From NCBI GenBank assembly GCA_903872005.1, contig CAIQJD010000775.1:1-7654 (forward strand): a DNA stretch of 7,654 nucleotides. Direction: 5' to 3'. The position numbers and the translations under genes are program-made. The notes beneath the pieces are model-generated. The model saw only the letters and a list, made by a program, of their open reading frames with translations. It did not search any database and was not told the DNA's origin. Of the stretch, positions 1 through 5,692 are shown in pieces (the stretch's first letter is position 1; each line of letters begins with the position of its first letter). This DNA comes from an uncultured bacterium. GTDB taxonomy: Bacteria; Chloroflexota; Anaerolineae; JACIWP01.

Positions 1-979
1 ATAGATCAGGTCGAAGGTACGCAGGGCGTCCATGGTGCGGAAGAGGAGCGCCACCACGATGGTCGGCGCGACCATGGGGATGGATGCGCCGGAAGCGGAA
101 CCAGCCGCGCGCCCCATCCACCTTGGCTGCATCATAGATGTCTTGCGGGATGATGGCCAGGCCGCCCAGCAGGAAGATGGCAACGATGGAAGACATCTTC
201 CAGACGTCGGCGAAGATGACGGCGTGCATTGCCAGAATCGGCTCGGCCAGGAAGACCGGCGCGACTTGGACGAGGCCGATCTGCTTCATGAGCGCGCCCA
301 CGCCGACGTCGGCGTTGAAGAGCCAGCGCCAGATCGAGGCGTTGATGATGGGCGGGATAGCCCAGGGAATGACGATGATGGAGCGCAAGATGCCGGCGGT
401 GCGCCGACCCACCCAGAAGGTCGTCAGCGCCATGCCCAGGCCGATGATGAACTCCAGCGTCACGGACAGGACCGTGAAGTAGAGCGTGTAGCCGGCGGCG
501 TTCAAGAATTGCCGGCTCTGCATCACGTCAATGTAGTTCTTCAGTCCGACGAAAGTGGATTGCATCCAGTCTACGGTATAGCGCAGGTCGAACAGGCTGT
601 AGAGCAGCGTCTGGATAATGGGATAATAGTAGAAAACGACGATGCCGAGGAAAGCCGGCAAGAGGAACAAGATGACGGTTTCCGTCTCGTGGAAGTTTAG
701 CCGGATGGATTTTCCCAATGCAGCGCCCAGGATGAAACTGCCGATGATTGCCGCCAGGCCGGGGAAAATACCCCACTGTGGCACGGCCAAAACCAATAGC
801 GCAGAGACCATATACAGGCCGCCCAGGGCGTAGACCAGGATGCGCGCGAGGTTCTTCTTGCCACGCGTCAGCCGGGCCGCGCGCAGGAGCATGGTCAGGC
901 CCACGAAGAGCAGGCCAATGACGATCAGGTAGAAGGCGATGATTTTGGCGAGGGCCAGCAACGTTTCTGTCAGGGTCAT
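1..979 (-). CDS. MalF-type ABC sugar permease, frameshifted and cut by the left window edge
   Basis: This is the membrane subunit of a carbohydrate ABC importer (binding-protein-dependent transport family, MalF/UgpA type). I translated it by hand from the ATG at 979, which has AGGAG 7 nt upstream. The first ~90 residues add about three hydrophobic segments (about 10-32, 47-66, 71-90) before the usual permease core, which begins near 100 (FLLPAFLGIVVFYYYPIIQT). The EAA loop that contacts the ATPase is recognisable at residues 281-299 (IYDAAKVDGARGW then RFRRI). Directly after codon 299, near position 82, the frame breaks. The original frame gives an unrelated His/Pro/Arg-rich tail, whereas the +1 frame gives IPMVAPTIVVALLFRTMDA and then LRTFDLIY, the normal family continuation. 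The gene is therefore either a real mutant or carries a sequence error. It lies 73 nt downstream of the binding-protein gene. The family is secure; the substrate is unknown. Confidence 0.85.
   Translation of the reverse strand, partial: MTLTETLLALAKIIAFYLIVIGLLFVGLTMLLRAARLTRGKKNLARILVYALGGLYMVSALLVLAVPQWGIFPGLAAIIGSFILGAALGKSIRLNFHETETVILFLLPAFLGIVVFYYYPIIQTLLYSLFDLRYTVDWMQSTFVGLKNYIDVMQSRQFLNAAGYTLYFTVLSVTLEFIIGLGMALTTFWVGRRTAGILRSIIVIPWAIPPIINASIWRWLFNADVGVGALMKQIGLVQVAPVFLAEPILAMHAVIFADVWKMSSIVAIFLLGGLAIIPQDIYDAAKVDGARGWFRFRRIHPHGRADHRGGAPLPHHGRPAYLRPDL
79..85 (-). other. Frameshift site in the permease EAA loop
   Basis: On the minus strand the codons read CGG CGC ATC, then one unpaired C (82), then ATC CCC ATG in the shifted frame. 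The family consensus here is R-R-I-T-(I/L)-P-M. Adding two bases before the lone C would make a threonine codon (for example ACC) and restore that consensus exactly. Simply removing the C would leave the motif one residue short. A 2-nt deletion is therefore the better explanation than a 1-nt insertion. No slippery heptamer is visible, so programmed frameshifting is unlikely. Confidence 0.7.
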
Positions 980-1001
980 GGAGACGCTCCTGAAGGCGGT
1001 T

Positions 1002-1036
1002 CCTGGGGCCGGGCCGGCGGTCGGCCCGGCCCCAGG
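1002..1036 (-). other. Intercistronic GC hairpin between lipoprotein and permease genes
   Basis: Perfect 15-bp inverted repeat: arms 1002-1016 and 1022-1036 (CCTGGGGCCGGGCCG and its complement) around a 5-nt loop. It begins 16 nt after the lipoprotein stop codon in the direction of transcription. No U-run follows on the minus strand, so it is not a classic intrinsic terminator. Such hairpins after periplasmic-binding-protein genes, as in malE-malF, are known to protect the upstream mRNA and lower downstream expression. That role is inferred here. Confidence 0.75.
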
Positions 1037-1052
1037 GGATGAGCAGCGAACG

Positions 1053-2480
1053 TTACTTCTTGGCCGGCGGGATGGCGTCAATGCGCTTGCACGCGTTGGT
1101 CAGCGCCTGTTCCGGCGTCTTGATCTTGGTCAACGCGCCATGCAGTTCTTCAGCCAGGATGTTCGCCATTTCCGAGTAGAGCGGGGTCGGGATGGGCGGG
1201 GTGGCGGTATCGGCCACCGCCTGGATGAGCGGCATGTTCGGGTTGTTCTTGATCACATCGGCGTCTTTGTAGACGTTCATATTGGCCTGGATCGGGCCTT
1301 GCGAGAGGTTGAAGGTCTTCTGCACGGGGAAGTCGAACATCAGCTCCAGGACCTTGGCCGCGGCCTGCGGGTTCTTGGAGTATTTGTTGATGCCGAAAGC
1401 CCAGCCTTCATAATAGCCGGTAGCCTTGCCGCCGGCCTGCGCCGGGTTCGGGATGAAGCCCCACTTGCCGGCAACCTGCGACTTCTTGGGATCGTCCAGC
1501 CAGAACATCATGTCTTGCCGGCCGGTGTGGAAGATGGCCTTGCCGCTGGCGAAGCGCACCTGGGAATCCTCTTCCTTCCAGGTGGTGACTTCTTTCGGCG
1601 AGATGCCCTGATCAATCAGGCCGACCATGTACTTGAGGGCCGCCTGACCTTCCGCGCTGGTCATCGCGCACTTGTTGTTGGCGTCGAAGTACTTGCCGCC
1701 GAAGCCGCCCAGGTACTCGACCCAGCGGTTCACCAGCACCCAGTCGTTGAGGGCCGGCCAGGTCCAGCCGGTCATGTCGGGGTTCTTCGCCATAATTTGC
1801 TTGGAGATCGTCACGACATCGTCGTAGGTCTTGGGAGGCTTGAGGCCGGCCGCTTCGAGCAGGTCTTTGCGGTAGTAGAGGCCGCCGATGCCGCCCCACC
1901 ACGGGCCGAGGCCGACGAGGTCGCCCTTATAGGTGTGAGCCTTCATGTATTGCGGGTTGAGCTGCTCCAGGATTTTGGGGCTGATGAGGTTATTGAGCGG
2001 GAGGAGCCAGCCGGCTTCGGCGAATTCGGCCGTCCAGTATGCGCCGACGCCCAACAAATCGGTGGTGCCATCCTTGGCGACGAACCAGGTCACATAGTTG
2101 TCGTGCCAGGGGCCGGCTTCGTAGGGCATCACGTTCAGCCGCACGTCAATGTCGGGATATTTGGCTGCCACGGCCGCCTTGATCTCTTCAAAGGGCGGCT
2201 TGGCCGGGCCGAACGTCATATTGAAGTAGTTGTTGTAGGCGATGGTGACGATCGTCTTGTCGCGGATGACTTCCTTGACCGTCTCTTTGGTGACTTCCTT
2301 AATGACTTCTTTGGTCACCGGCACTTGCTTCTCGACCACGACCGTCTGCACCACAGGCTTCTCAACGACCACTTGCTTCTCGACTTCGATGACCTGGGGC
2401 GTGGGCGCGGGGCCACAGCCAACCAGCAGGCCGCTGAGCACTACCAATACCATAGCGATGGAGCAAATCTTCTTCGACAT
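1053..2480 (-). CDS. ABC-transporter sugar-binding lipoprotein (family 1 solute-binding protein)
   Basis: Extracellular, lipid-anchored receptor that captures a carbohydrate and delivers it to the permease encoded next door. Of the 475 residues, 1-21 form a lipoprotein signal peptide (positive n-region MSKK, hydrophobic core, lipobox L19-V20-G21 before C22). Residues 27-75 are a low-complexity tether built of V/E/K units such as VEKQVVVEKPVV and KEVIKEVTKETVKEVI. The mature bilobal domain starts near residue 76 (IVTIAYNNYF). It contains family-typical stretches: DLLGVGAYWTAEFAEAGWLL (141-160), GGIGGLYYRKDLLEAAGL (about 196-213) and the late GYYEGWAFGINKYSKNP (about 355-371). The length is slightly above the usual 420-440 residues, explained by the tether. 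The start is supported by AAGGAG 5 nt upstream of the ATG. The sequence style resembles trehalose/maltose-type binding proteins, but the ligand cannot be read from it. It is probably cotranscribed with the upstream regulator gene. Confidence 0.93.
   Translation of the reverse strand: MSKKICSIAMVLVVLSGLLVGCGPAPTPQVIEVEKQVVVEKPVVQTVVVEKQVPVTKEVIKEVTKETVKEVIRDKTIVTIAYNNYFNMTFGPAKPPFEEIKAAVAAKYPDIDVRLNVMPYEAGPWHDNYVTWFVAKDGTTDLLGVGAYWTAEFAEAGWLLPLNNLISPKILEQLNPQYMKAHTYKGDLVGLGPWWGGIGGLYYRKDLLEAAGLKPPKTYDDVVTISKQIMAKNPDMTGWTWPALNDWVLVNRWVEYLGGFGGKYFDANNKCAMTSAEGQAALKYMVGLIDQGISPKEVTTWKEEDSQVRFASGKAIFHTGRQDMMFWLDDPKKSQVAGKWGFIPNPAQAGGKATGYYEGWAFGINKYSKNPQAAAKVLELMFDFPVQKTFNLSQGPIQANMNVYKDADVIKNNPNMPLIQAVADTATPPIPTPLYSEMANILAEELHGALTKIKTPEQALTNACKRIDAIPPAKK
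2322..2384 (-). repeat. Direct repeat encoding the V/E/K tether
   Basis: The 15-mer CACTTGCTTCTCGAC (plus-strand sense) occurs at 2322-2336 and 2370-2384, exactly 48 bp (16 codons) apart. It encodes the repeated VEKQV unit of the lipoprotein tether. Further degenerate copies rich in GACTTC/TTGGTGAC steps follow toward 2260 and encode the KEV repeats. This suggests the tether grew by in-frame internal duplication. Confidence 0.7.
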
Positions 2481-2646
2481 GTTTCTCCTTCACTCCTTCC
2501 CGGGTACGTGAGTACAGGTCTCGCAGCGTGAACCGAAATCTCCGATGCAACTACAGGGTTAGACGTTTCACCTCCTATCCAAGCGACACACTGCCAGGGG
2601 CGCCGGCCCATCCGCGCCGGCGCAACGCCAATTTCAAGCTCTGCTA
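2481..2646 (-). other. Regulator-lipoprotein intergenic leader
   Basis: 166 bp between the regulator stop and the lipoprotein start. Near the regulator end it contains a GC hairpin with 8-bp arms (2600-2607 and 2616-2623, GCGCCGGC against GCCGGCGC, 8-nt loop) and no U-run. Further on there is an exact anti-SD complement AGGAGGTGA on the minus strand (2576-2568) with no properly spaced start codon. The real lipoprotein SD (AAGGAG) lies just before 2480. I found no convincing -35/-10 pair, so the lipoprotein may rely on the regulator promoter or on one I cannot recognise. Confidence 0.5.
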
Positions 2647-3375
2647 TTAGCGGGTGACGTGCAAGTAGTATCTGTAGCGATCCGCTCGGCCGATGATCTG
2701 GTGGAATTCGATGGGCGTGCCGTCGCCGGCGAAGATGACGCCCTCTACCAGCAGCAGGGGCGCGCCGCGCGGCACCTGCAAGTGATAGGCCTGATCTTCA
2801 TCAGCCACGGTGGCTTCGATGGTTTTGTCAGCGGCGGCCATCCGCACGCCTTTGCGCTCCAACAAGCCCCACAACGAGGTCTCGCGAGTGAGTTCGGCTT
2901 CGGTGAGGGCGACGGATTCGGGCAGACGCAAGTAGGACAGGTTGAGGGCGATGCTTTCGCCGTCGGCCAGGCGCAGGCGCTCGACCATCCAGATGGGCGC
3001 GCCGGGTTCCAGTTGCAGCGCGTGGGCGATGCGGCCGGCCGCCGGCTCGCGGCGCAAGGCCAGCAGGCGCACGCCGGGTTGCATACCGCGCGCCTCGATC
3101 TCTTCCGAGAAGCTGGTCAGCTTGGCGACGCCGCGCTGGATGTGCGCCGGCGCCACGAAGGTGCCGCGACCCTGTTCGCGCTGCACATAGCCGCGCCGCT
3201 CCAGCTCTTCCAGGGCGCGGCGCACGGTGATGCGGCTGACGCCGAACATCTCGATCAGCTCGCGCTCGGCCGGCATGGCTTCATGCGGCTTGATCTGGCC
3301 GTCTACGATCTGACCCAGCAACAACTCGCTCAATTGATGGTAGAGCGGGAGCGGCGAGTTGCGATCAAGAGACAC
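2647..3375 (-). CDS. GntR-family transcriptional regulator with UTRA effector domain (HutC subfamily)
   Basis: DNA-binding repressor, most likely controlling the adjacent sugar-uptake genes and itself. The 242 residues split into an N-terminal winged helix (about 8-75) and a UTRA ligand-binding domain (about 82-237). The winged helix shows the diagnostic GntR pattern: PLYHQLSELLLGQI, then MPAERELIEMFGVSRITVRR (34-53) with the recognition helix at about 46-58, and the wing QREQGRGTFV (66-74). The UTRA domain shows SFSEEIEARGMQPG (88-101) and the family-typical closing stretch FHQIIGRADRYRYYL (about 224-238). UTRA domains generally bind small metabolites such as phosphosugars; the effector here is unknown. 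The start is GTG (3375), backed by GGAGG 6 nt upstream. The start lies about 105 nt downstream of the predicted transcription start. Its position directly before a sugar-binding protein gene supports a local role. Confidence 0.93.
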   Translation of the reverse strand: MSLDRNSPLPLYHQLSELLLGQIVDGQIKPHEAMPAERELIEMFGVSRITVRRALEELERRGYVQREQGRGTFVAPAHIQRGVAKLTSFSEEIEARGMQPGVRLLALRREPAAGRIAHALQLEPGAPIWMVERLRLADGESIALNLSYLRLPESVALTEAELTRETSLWGLLERKGVRMAAADKTIEATVADEDQAYHLQVPRGAPLLLVEGVIFAGDGTPIEFHQIIGRADRYRYYLHVTR

Positions 3376-3478
3376 GCGGGTCCTCCGACTTGCTGAGATG
3401 GATGTGCCGGCCGGCTGCCGGCGGGCGTACGCTGCGCCAGCGATAGGCCGATGCGCGCACTGAGTATGATGTCATGTT

Positions 3479-3486
3479 GTTATAAC
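3479..3486. promoter_or_regulatory. Candidate GntR operator palindrome
   Basis: GTTATAAC is a perfect 8-bp palindrome lying between the -10 box of the regulator promoter and its predicted start point. HutC-subfamily GntR proteins bind short symmetric sites of GT...AC form, so this fits an autoregulatory operator. A second imperfect palindrome, ATGATGTCAT (3466-3475), lies beside it. I did not find a clear copy in front of the lipoprotein gene. Confidence 0.4.
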
Positions 3487-3487
3487 C

Positions 3488-3516
3488 ATTTTAGCACAGC
3501 TTCTGTCGGAAGTCAA
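3488..3516 (-). promoter_or_regulatory. Sigma-70-type promoter for the GntR regulator and sugar-uptake genes
   Basis: On the minus strand, TTGACT (3516-3511) and TAAAAT (3493-3488) are separated by exactly 17 nt. An A7 tract (3528-3522) sits 5 bp upstream of the -35 box, in the position of an UP element. The predicted transcription start is near 3481, giving a leader of about 105 nt before the GTG. The assignment rests on sequence match only. Confidence 0.75.
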
Positions 3517-3556
3517 GAGGCTTTTTTTCGCAGTGCGGCCCTCCAGCCGGGCGCAC

Positions 3557-3585
3557 TTGACACTTATCGCGCATGCGGATATGAT
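3557..3585 (+). promoter_or_regulatory. Sigma-70-type promoter for the degV operon
   Basis: A perfect -35 box TTGACA (3557-3562), a 17-nt spacer and the -10 box TATGAT (3580-3585). The predicted start is near 3592, leaving about 50 nt of leader. This close match to consensus suggests strong basal transcription of the four rightward genes. Confidence 0.85.
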
Positions 3586-3629
3586 AATTGTATCGTCAGG
3601 TCGCTTCAATACAAGGGCGCATTCATTTA

Positions 3630-3635
3630 GAGGAG
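3630..3635 (+). promoter_or_regulatory. Ribosome-binding site fixing the DegV start
   Basis: GAGGAG lies 6 nt before the ATG at 3642. This decides against the in-frame upstream TTG at 3588, which overlaps the region between the -10 box and the predicted transcription start and has no SD. Confidence 0.85.
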
Positions 3636-3641
3636 TACAGC

Positions 3642-4487
3642 ATGGTCAAAATCATTACCGATACGACCGCCGTCCTCGATCCCGCCTGGACCCGTCAGAA
3701 GGGCATCCCCTATATCCCCCAGGTCATCTATTTTGGCGAGGAATCGTTTCTCGAGCTGGAGGATATGCCCCTGGATGAGTTCATGCGCCGGCTCAAGAGC
3801 GCGTCGGTCATGCCGCGCACGGCGGCCCCGCCGCCGGGATTGTTCATCAAGGCTTTTCAGGAATTGGGCGCGGAGACGAATACCATCCTCTGCATTCATC
3901 CCTCATCAGAAGTCTCCGGCACCGTGCGTTCCGCGCAAATCGCTAAAGAAGAAGCCTTCCCCCACGCGGATATCCGCATCATTGACACGCGCACCATCGC
4001 CGGCCAGTTGGCGATGATGGTTCACGCGGCCCAGGGGTGGGTCGAAGCCGGCCTGAGCGCCGACGCCATCGTCGCCCGGCTCAATGACCTCATCCTGCGC
4101 TCGCGCACCCACTTCCTGGTAGCCACGCTGGAATACTTGCAGCGCGGCGGGCGCATCGGCGGCGCGGCGGCCATCATCGGCCAGCTCTTGCAGGTTAAGC
4201 CAATTTTGACGCTGCGGAATGGCCGCGTCGAGCCGCTGTCGCGCGAGCGCACGATGAAGCGCGCCTCGGCGCGCCTGTGCGAGATGGTGCTGGACGAGAT
4301 GGCTACCGACGTCTCGCCCTGTTTGCAAATCATGCACTCCGAAGCACCGGCTCACGCCCAGGAGCTACGCGACTACTTCAGCAAGACGCTGAAGCGCGAC
4401 GACATCATGATTACCAACCTGGCGCCGGCCATCGTCACACACGCCGGCCCCGGCACGGTCGCCATCGGCTTCACCGCCACGCAATAA
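3642..4487 (+). CDS. DegV-family (FakB-like) fatty-acid-binding protein
   Basis: DegV/FakB proteins bind a single fatty acid and, in Firmicutes, present it to the kinase FakA to make acyl-phosphate for phospholipid synthesis. All family signatures are visible in the 281 residues: the opening MVKIITDTTA, PRTAAPPPG (58-66, equivalent to the usual TSQPSP loop), the lipid/phosphate-contacting HPSSEVSGT (86-94), IDTRTIAGQLA (114-124), the hallmark YLQRGGRIGGAAAIIGQLLQ (165-184) followed by VKPIL, and the closing HAGPGTVAIGF (267-277). Length is normal for the family (about 280). The protein should be cytosolic. No FakA-like (DAK2-domain) gene is in the window, so the partner kinase would be elsewhere. 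It is the first gene of the rightward unit and has its own strong promoter. The family assignment is secure; the lipid bound and physiological role are inferred. Confidence 0.93.
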   Translation: MVKIITDTTAVLDPAWTRQKGIPYIPQVIYFGEESFLELEDMPLDEFMRRLKSASVMPRTAAPPPGLFIKAFQELGAETNTILCIHPSSEVSGTVRSAQIAKEEAFPHADIRIIDTRTIAGQLAMMVHAAQGWVEAGLSADAIVARLNDLILRSRTHFLVATLEYLQRGGRIGGAAAIIGQLLQVKPILTLRNGRVEPLSRERTMKRASARLCEMVLDEMATDVSPCLQIMHSEAPAHAQELRDYFSKTLKRDDIMITNLAPAIVTHAGPGTVAIGFTATQ

Positions 4488-4494
4488 CCCCCTC

Positions 4495-4520
4495 GGCGCG
4501 GCGGCCGTGGCCGCCGCGCC
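4495..4520 (+). other. Intercistronic GC hairpin after the DegV gene
   Basis: Perfect inverted repeat: GGCGCGGCGGCC (4495-4506) and its complement (4509-4520) separated by 2 nt, so in RNA about 11 bp with a 4-nt loop. It starts 8 nt after the DegV stop and ends 30 nt before the SD of the next gene. No U-run follows, so it is more likely an mRNA-stabilising or processing element, or a partial attenuator, than a full terminator. Confidence 0.65.
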
Positions 4521-4562
4521 CCCTGAATCCCTGCGCCCATTGGCATCCTCGGAGGCGGAACC

Positions 4563-5690
4563 ATGCTCGAAATCATCAAGATAGACACATCGCAACGCCG
4601 GCAAGTGGATCGCTTCATTCGCATGCACGTGGACCTGTATCAGGGCTGCCCGATGTGGGTTCCGCCCCTGTGGGATGAGGCGCGCGCCCAACTGGATCGC
4701 ACGCGCAATCCCTATTTTGAGTTCTCGGACGCCGATTTCTTCCTGGCTGTCCGCGATGGCAAGGACGTGGGCCGCATCGCGCTCCTGGAAAATCGCCGCT
4801 ACAATGACTACAAGCACGAAAACGTCGCCTTCTTCTATCTGTTCGATGCCATTGACGACCTGGAAGTCTCACGCGCCCTCTGCAAGACCGGCGACGCATG
4901 GGCCAAGGCGCGCGGCCTGCGTAAGATCATCGGCCCCAAAGGCTTCCTGGCCTTCGACGCCTTCGGCATCCTCGTGCAGGGCTTCGAGTACGTGCCGGCC
5001 ATGGGCGTCGGCTACAACTACGCGTACTACGACCGGCTGCTGGCCGACGCCGGCTTTCTGAAATACACCGACATCGTCTCTGGCCTGCTGGACGCCCAGC
5101 AGTTCCACATCCCGCCGCGCGTGTTGGAGCTGGCCGAGCGCGTCAAGGAGAAGCGCGGCATCACCATCAAAGCCTTCAAGAACAAGCAGGAGCTGCGCGC
5201 GTTCGTGCCGCGCATCATGGAAGCCTACAACGGCATGTTCATCAACAACTGGGAGTATGTGCCGATCACGGTCAACGAGACGCGTGCCATTGAAGCGCGC
5301 CTGATGGATATTCTGCGTCCCGACCTGATCAAACTGGCGATGAAAGATGACGCGGTCATCGGCTTCTTGCTCGGCTTCCCTAACGTGAACCGCACGATCC
5401 AGGCGATCAAGGGCCGGCTGTGGCCCTTCGGCTTCCTCCGCTTGTTGCGCGCCTTGCAGACCACCCGCTACGTAGACCTCAACGGCTTCGGCGTCTTGCC
5501 ACAGCATCAGGGCGGCGGGGCCAACGCCGTCATGTATGCCGAGATCTATCACACCGTCAAGCAGGGCGGCTTCCTCTATGCCGATCTGGTGCAGATGGAA
5601 GAGAAGAACGATAAGATTCAGGCGGAGATGAAGGCGCTGGGCGTGACGTTCCACAAGTGTCACCGCATGTATTACAAGGATTTGGTCTAG
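4563..5690 (+). CDS. GNAT-superfamily acyltransferase-like protein, probably two GNAT folds
   Basis: Predicted cytosolic acyl-CoA-dependent N-acyltransferase; acceptor unknown. The 375 residues appear to contain two GNAT-like halves. The N-terminal half (about 1-175) has DFFLAVRDGKDVGRIALL (58-75), an AWAKARGLRKIIGP segment (112-125) and FGILVQGFEYVPAM (134-147). The C-terminal half (about 198-375) has VIGFLLGFPNVN (265-276), VDLNGFGVLPQHQGGGANAV (304-323) and a terminal YADLVQMEEKND segment. QHQGGGAN (314-321) matches the pyrophosphate-binding Q-x-x-G-x-G/A loop of GNAT motif A, so the C-terminal half is probably the catalytic one. The family I recall for such double-length proteins is poorly characterised. 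The start is supported by GGAGG 7 nt upstream. It follows the DegV gene by 75 nt and precedes the PII-CBS gene by 2 nt, so cotranscription is likely. Confidence 0.8.
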   Translation: MLEIIKIDTSQRRQVDRFIRMHVDLYQGCPMWVPPLWDEARAQLDRTRNPYFEFSDADFFLAVRDGKDVGRIALLENRRYNDYKHENVAFFYLFDAIDDLEVSRALCKTGDAWAKARGLRKIIGPKGFLAFDAFGILVQGFEYVPAMGVGYNYAYYDRLLADAGFLKYTDIVSGLLDAQQFHIPPRVLELAERVKEKRGITIKAFKNKQELRAFVPRIMEAYNGMFINNWEYVPITVNETRAIEARLMDILRPDLIKLAMKDDAVIGFLLGFPNVNRTIQAIKGRLWPFGFLRLLRALQTTRYVDLNGFGVLPQHQGGGANAVMYAEIYHTVKQGGFLYADLVQMEEKNDKIQAEMKALGVTFHKCHRMYYKDLV

Positions 5691-5692
5691 CA

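Larger units (their letters stand above)
3376..3641. promoter_or_regulatory. Divergent control region between gntR-type gene and degV-type gene
   Basis: 266 bp without a coding gene. From left to right it holds the GC-rich leader of the regulator (including three clustered GCCGGC motifs at about 3408-3419), a palindrome at its predicted start point, the leftward promoter, about 40 bp of spacer with a T7 run (3522-3528), the rightward promoter, and a 50-nt leader ending in a strong SD for the DegV gene. The AT-richness near 3460-3530 contrasts sharply with the flanking coding DNA. Confidence 0.8.

Noticed and set aside
939..2531. A 530-codon open frame on the plus strand opposite the lipoprotein gene
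   Set aside because: It is antisense to a gene with a clear signal peptide, lipobox, SD and family motifs. Its product is His/Asp/Arg-rich with no recognisable domain; open antisense frames are common in GC-rich coding DNA.
2362..2550. 62-codon minus-strand frame starting at a TTG upstream of the lipoprotein and overlapping it out of frame
   Set aside because: It has a rare start codon, no SD at a proper distance, and an Arg-rich product that looks like a frame shadow of the lipoprotein coding sequence.
2551..2570. GGTTAGACG as a second copy of the GTTATAAC operator in front of the lipoprotein gene
   Set aside because: Only about six of nine positions match and it lacks dyad symmetry.
2560..2590. 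Possible promoter TTGGAT ... TAACCC before the lipoprotein gene
   Set aside because: The -10 match is poor and the spacing is not optimal; it is not distinguishable from chance.
3500..3528. Possible intrinsic terminator: short CTTC/GAAG stem followed by a T7 run
   Set aside because: The stem is only 4 bp, no gene ends there, and the run is better read as an A-tract upstream of the leftward promoter.
3588..3641. N-terminal extension of the DegV protein from a TTG at 3588
   Set aside because: The codon lies between the -10 box and the predicted transcription start and has no SD. The family begins at MVKIITDTT, preceded by GAGGAG.
5657..5692. Upstream GTG start for the PII-CBS protein
   Set aside because: It would overlap the end of the acyltransferase gene by 34 nt and add residues before the first PII strand; the ATG at 5693 gives the expected N-terminus. 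The weak SD leaves slight doubt.
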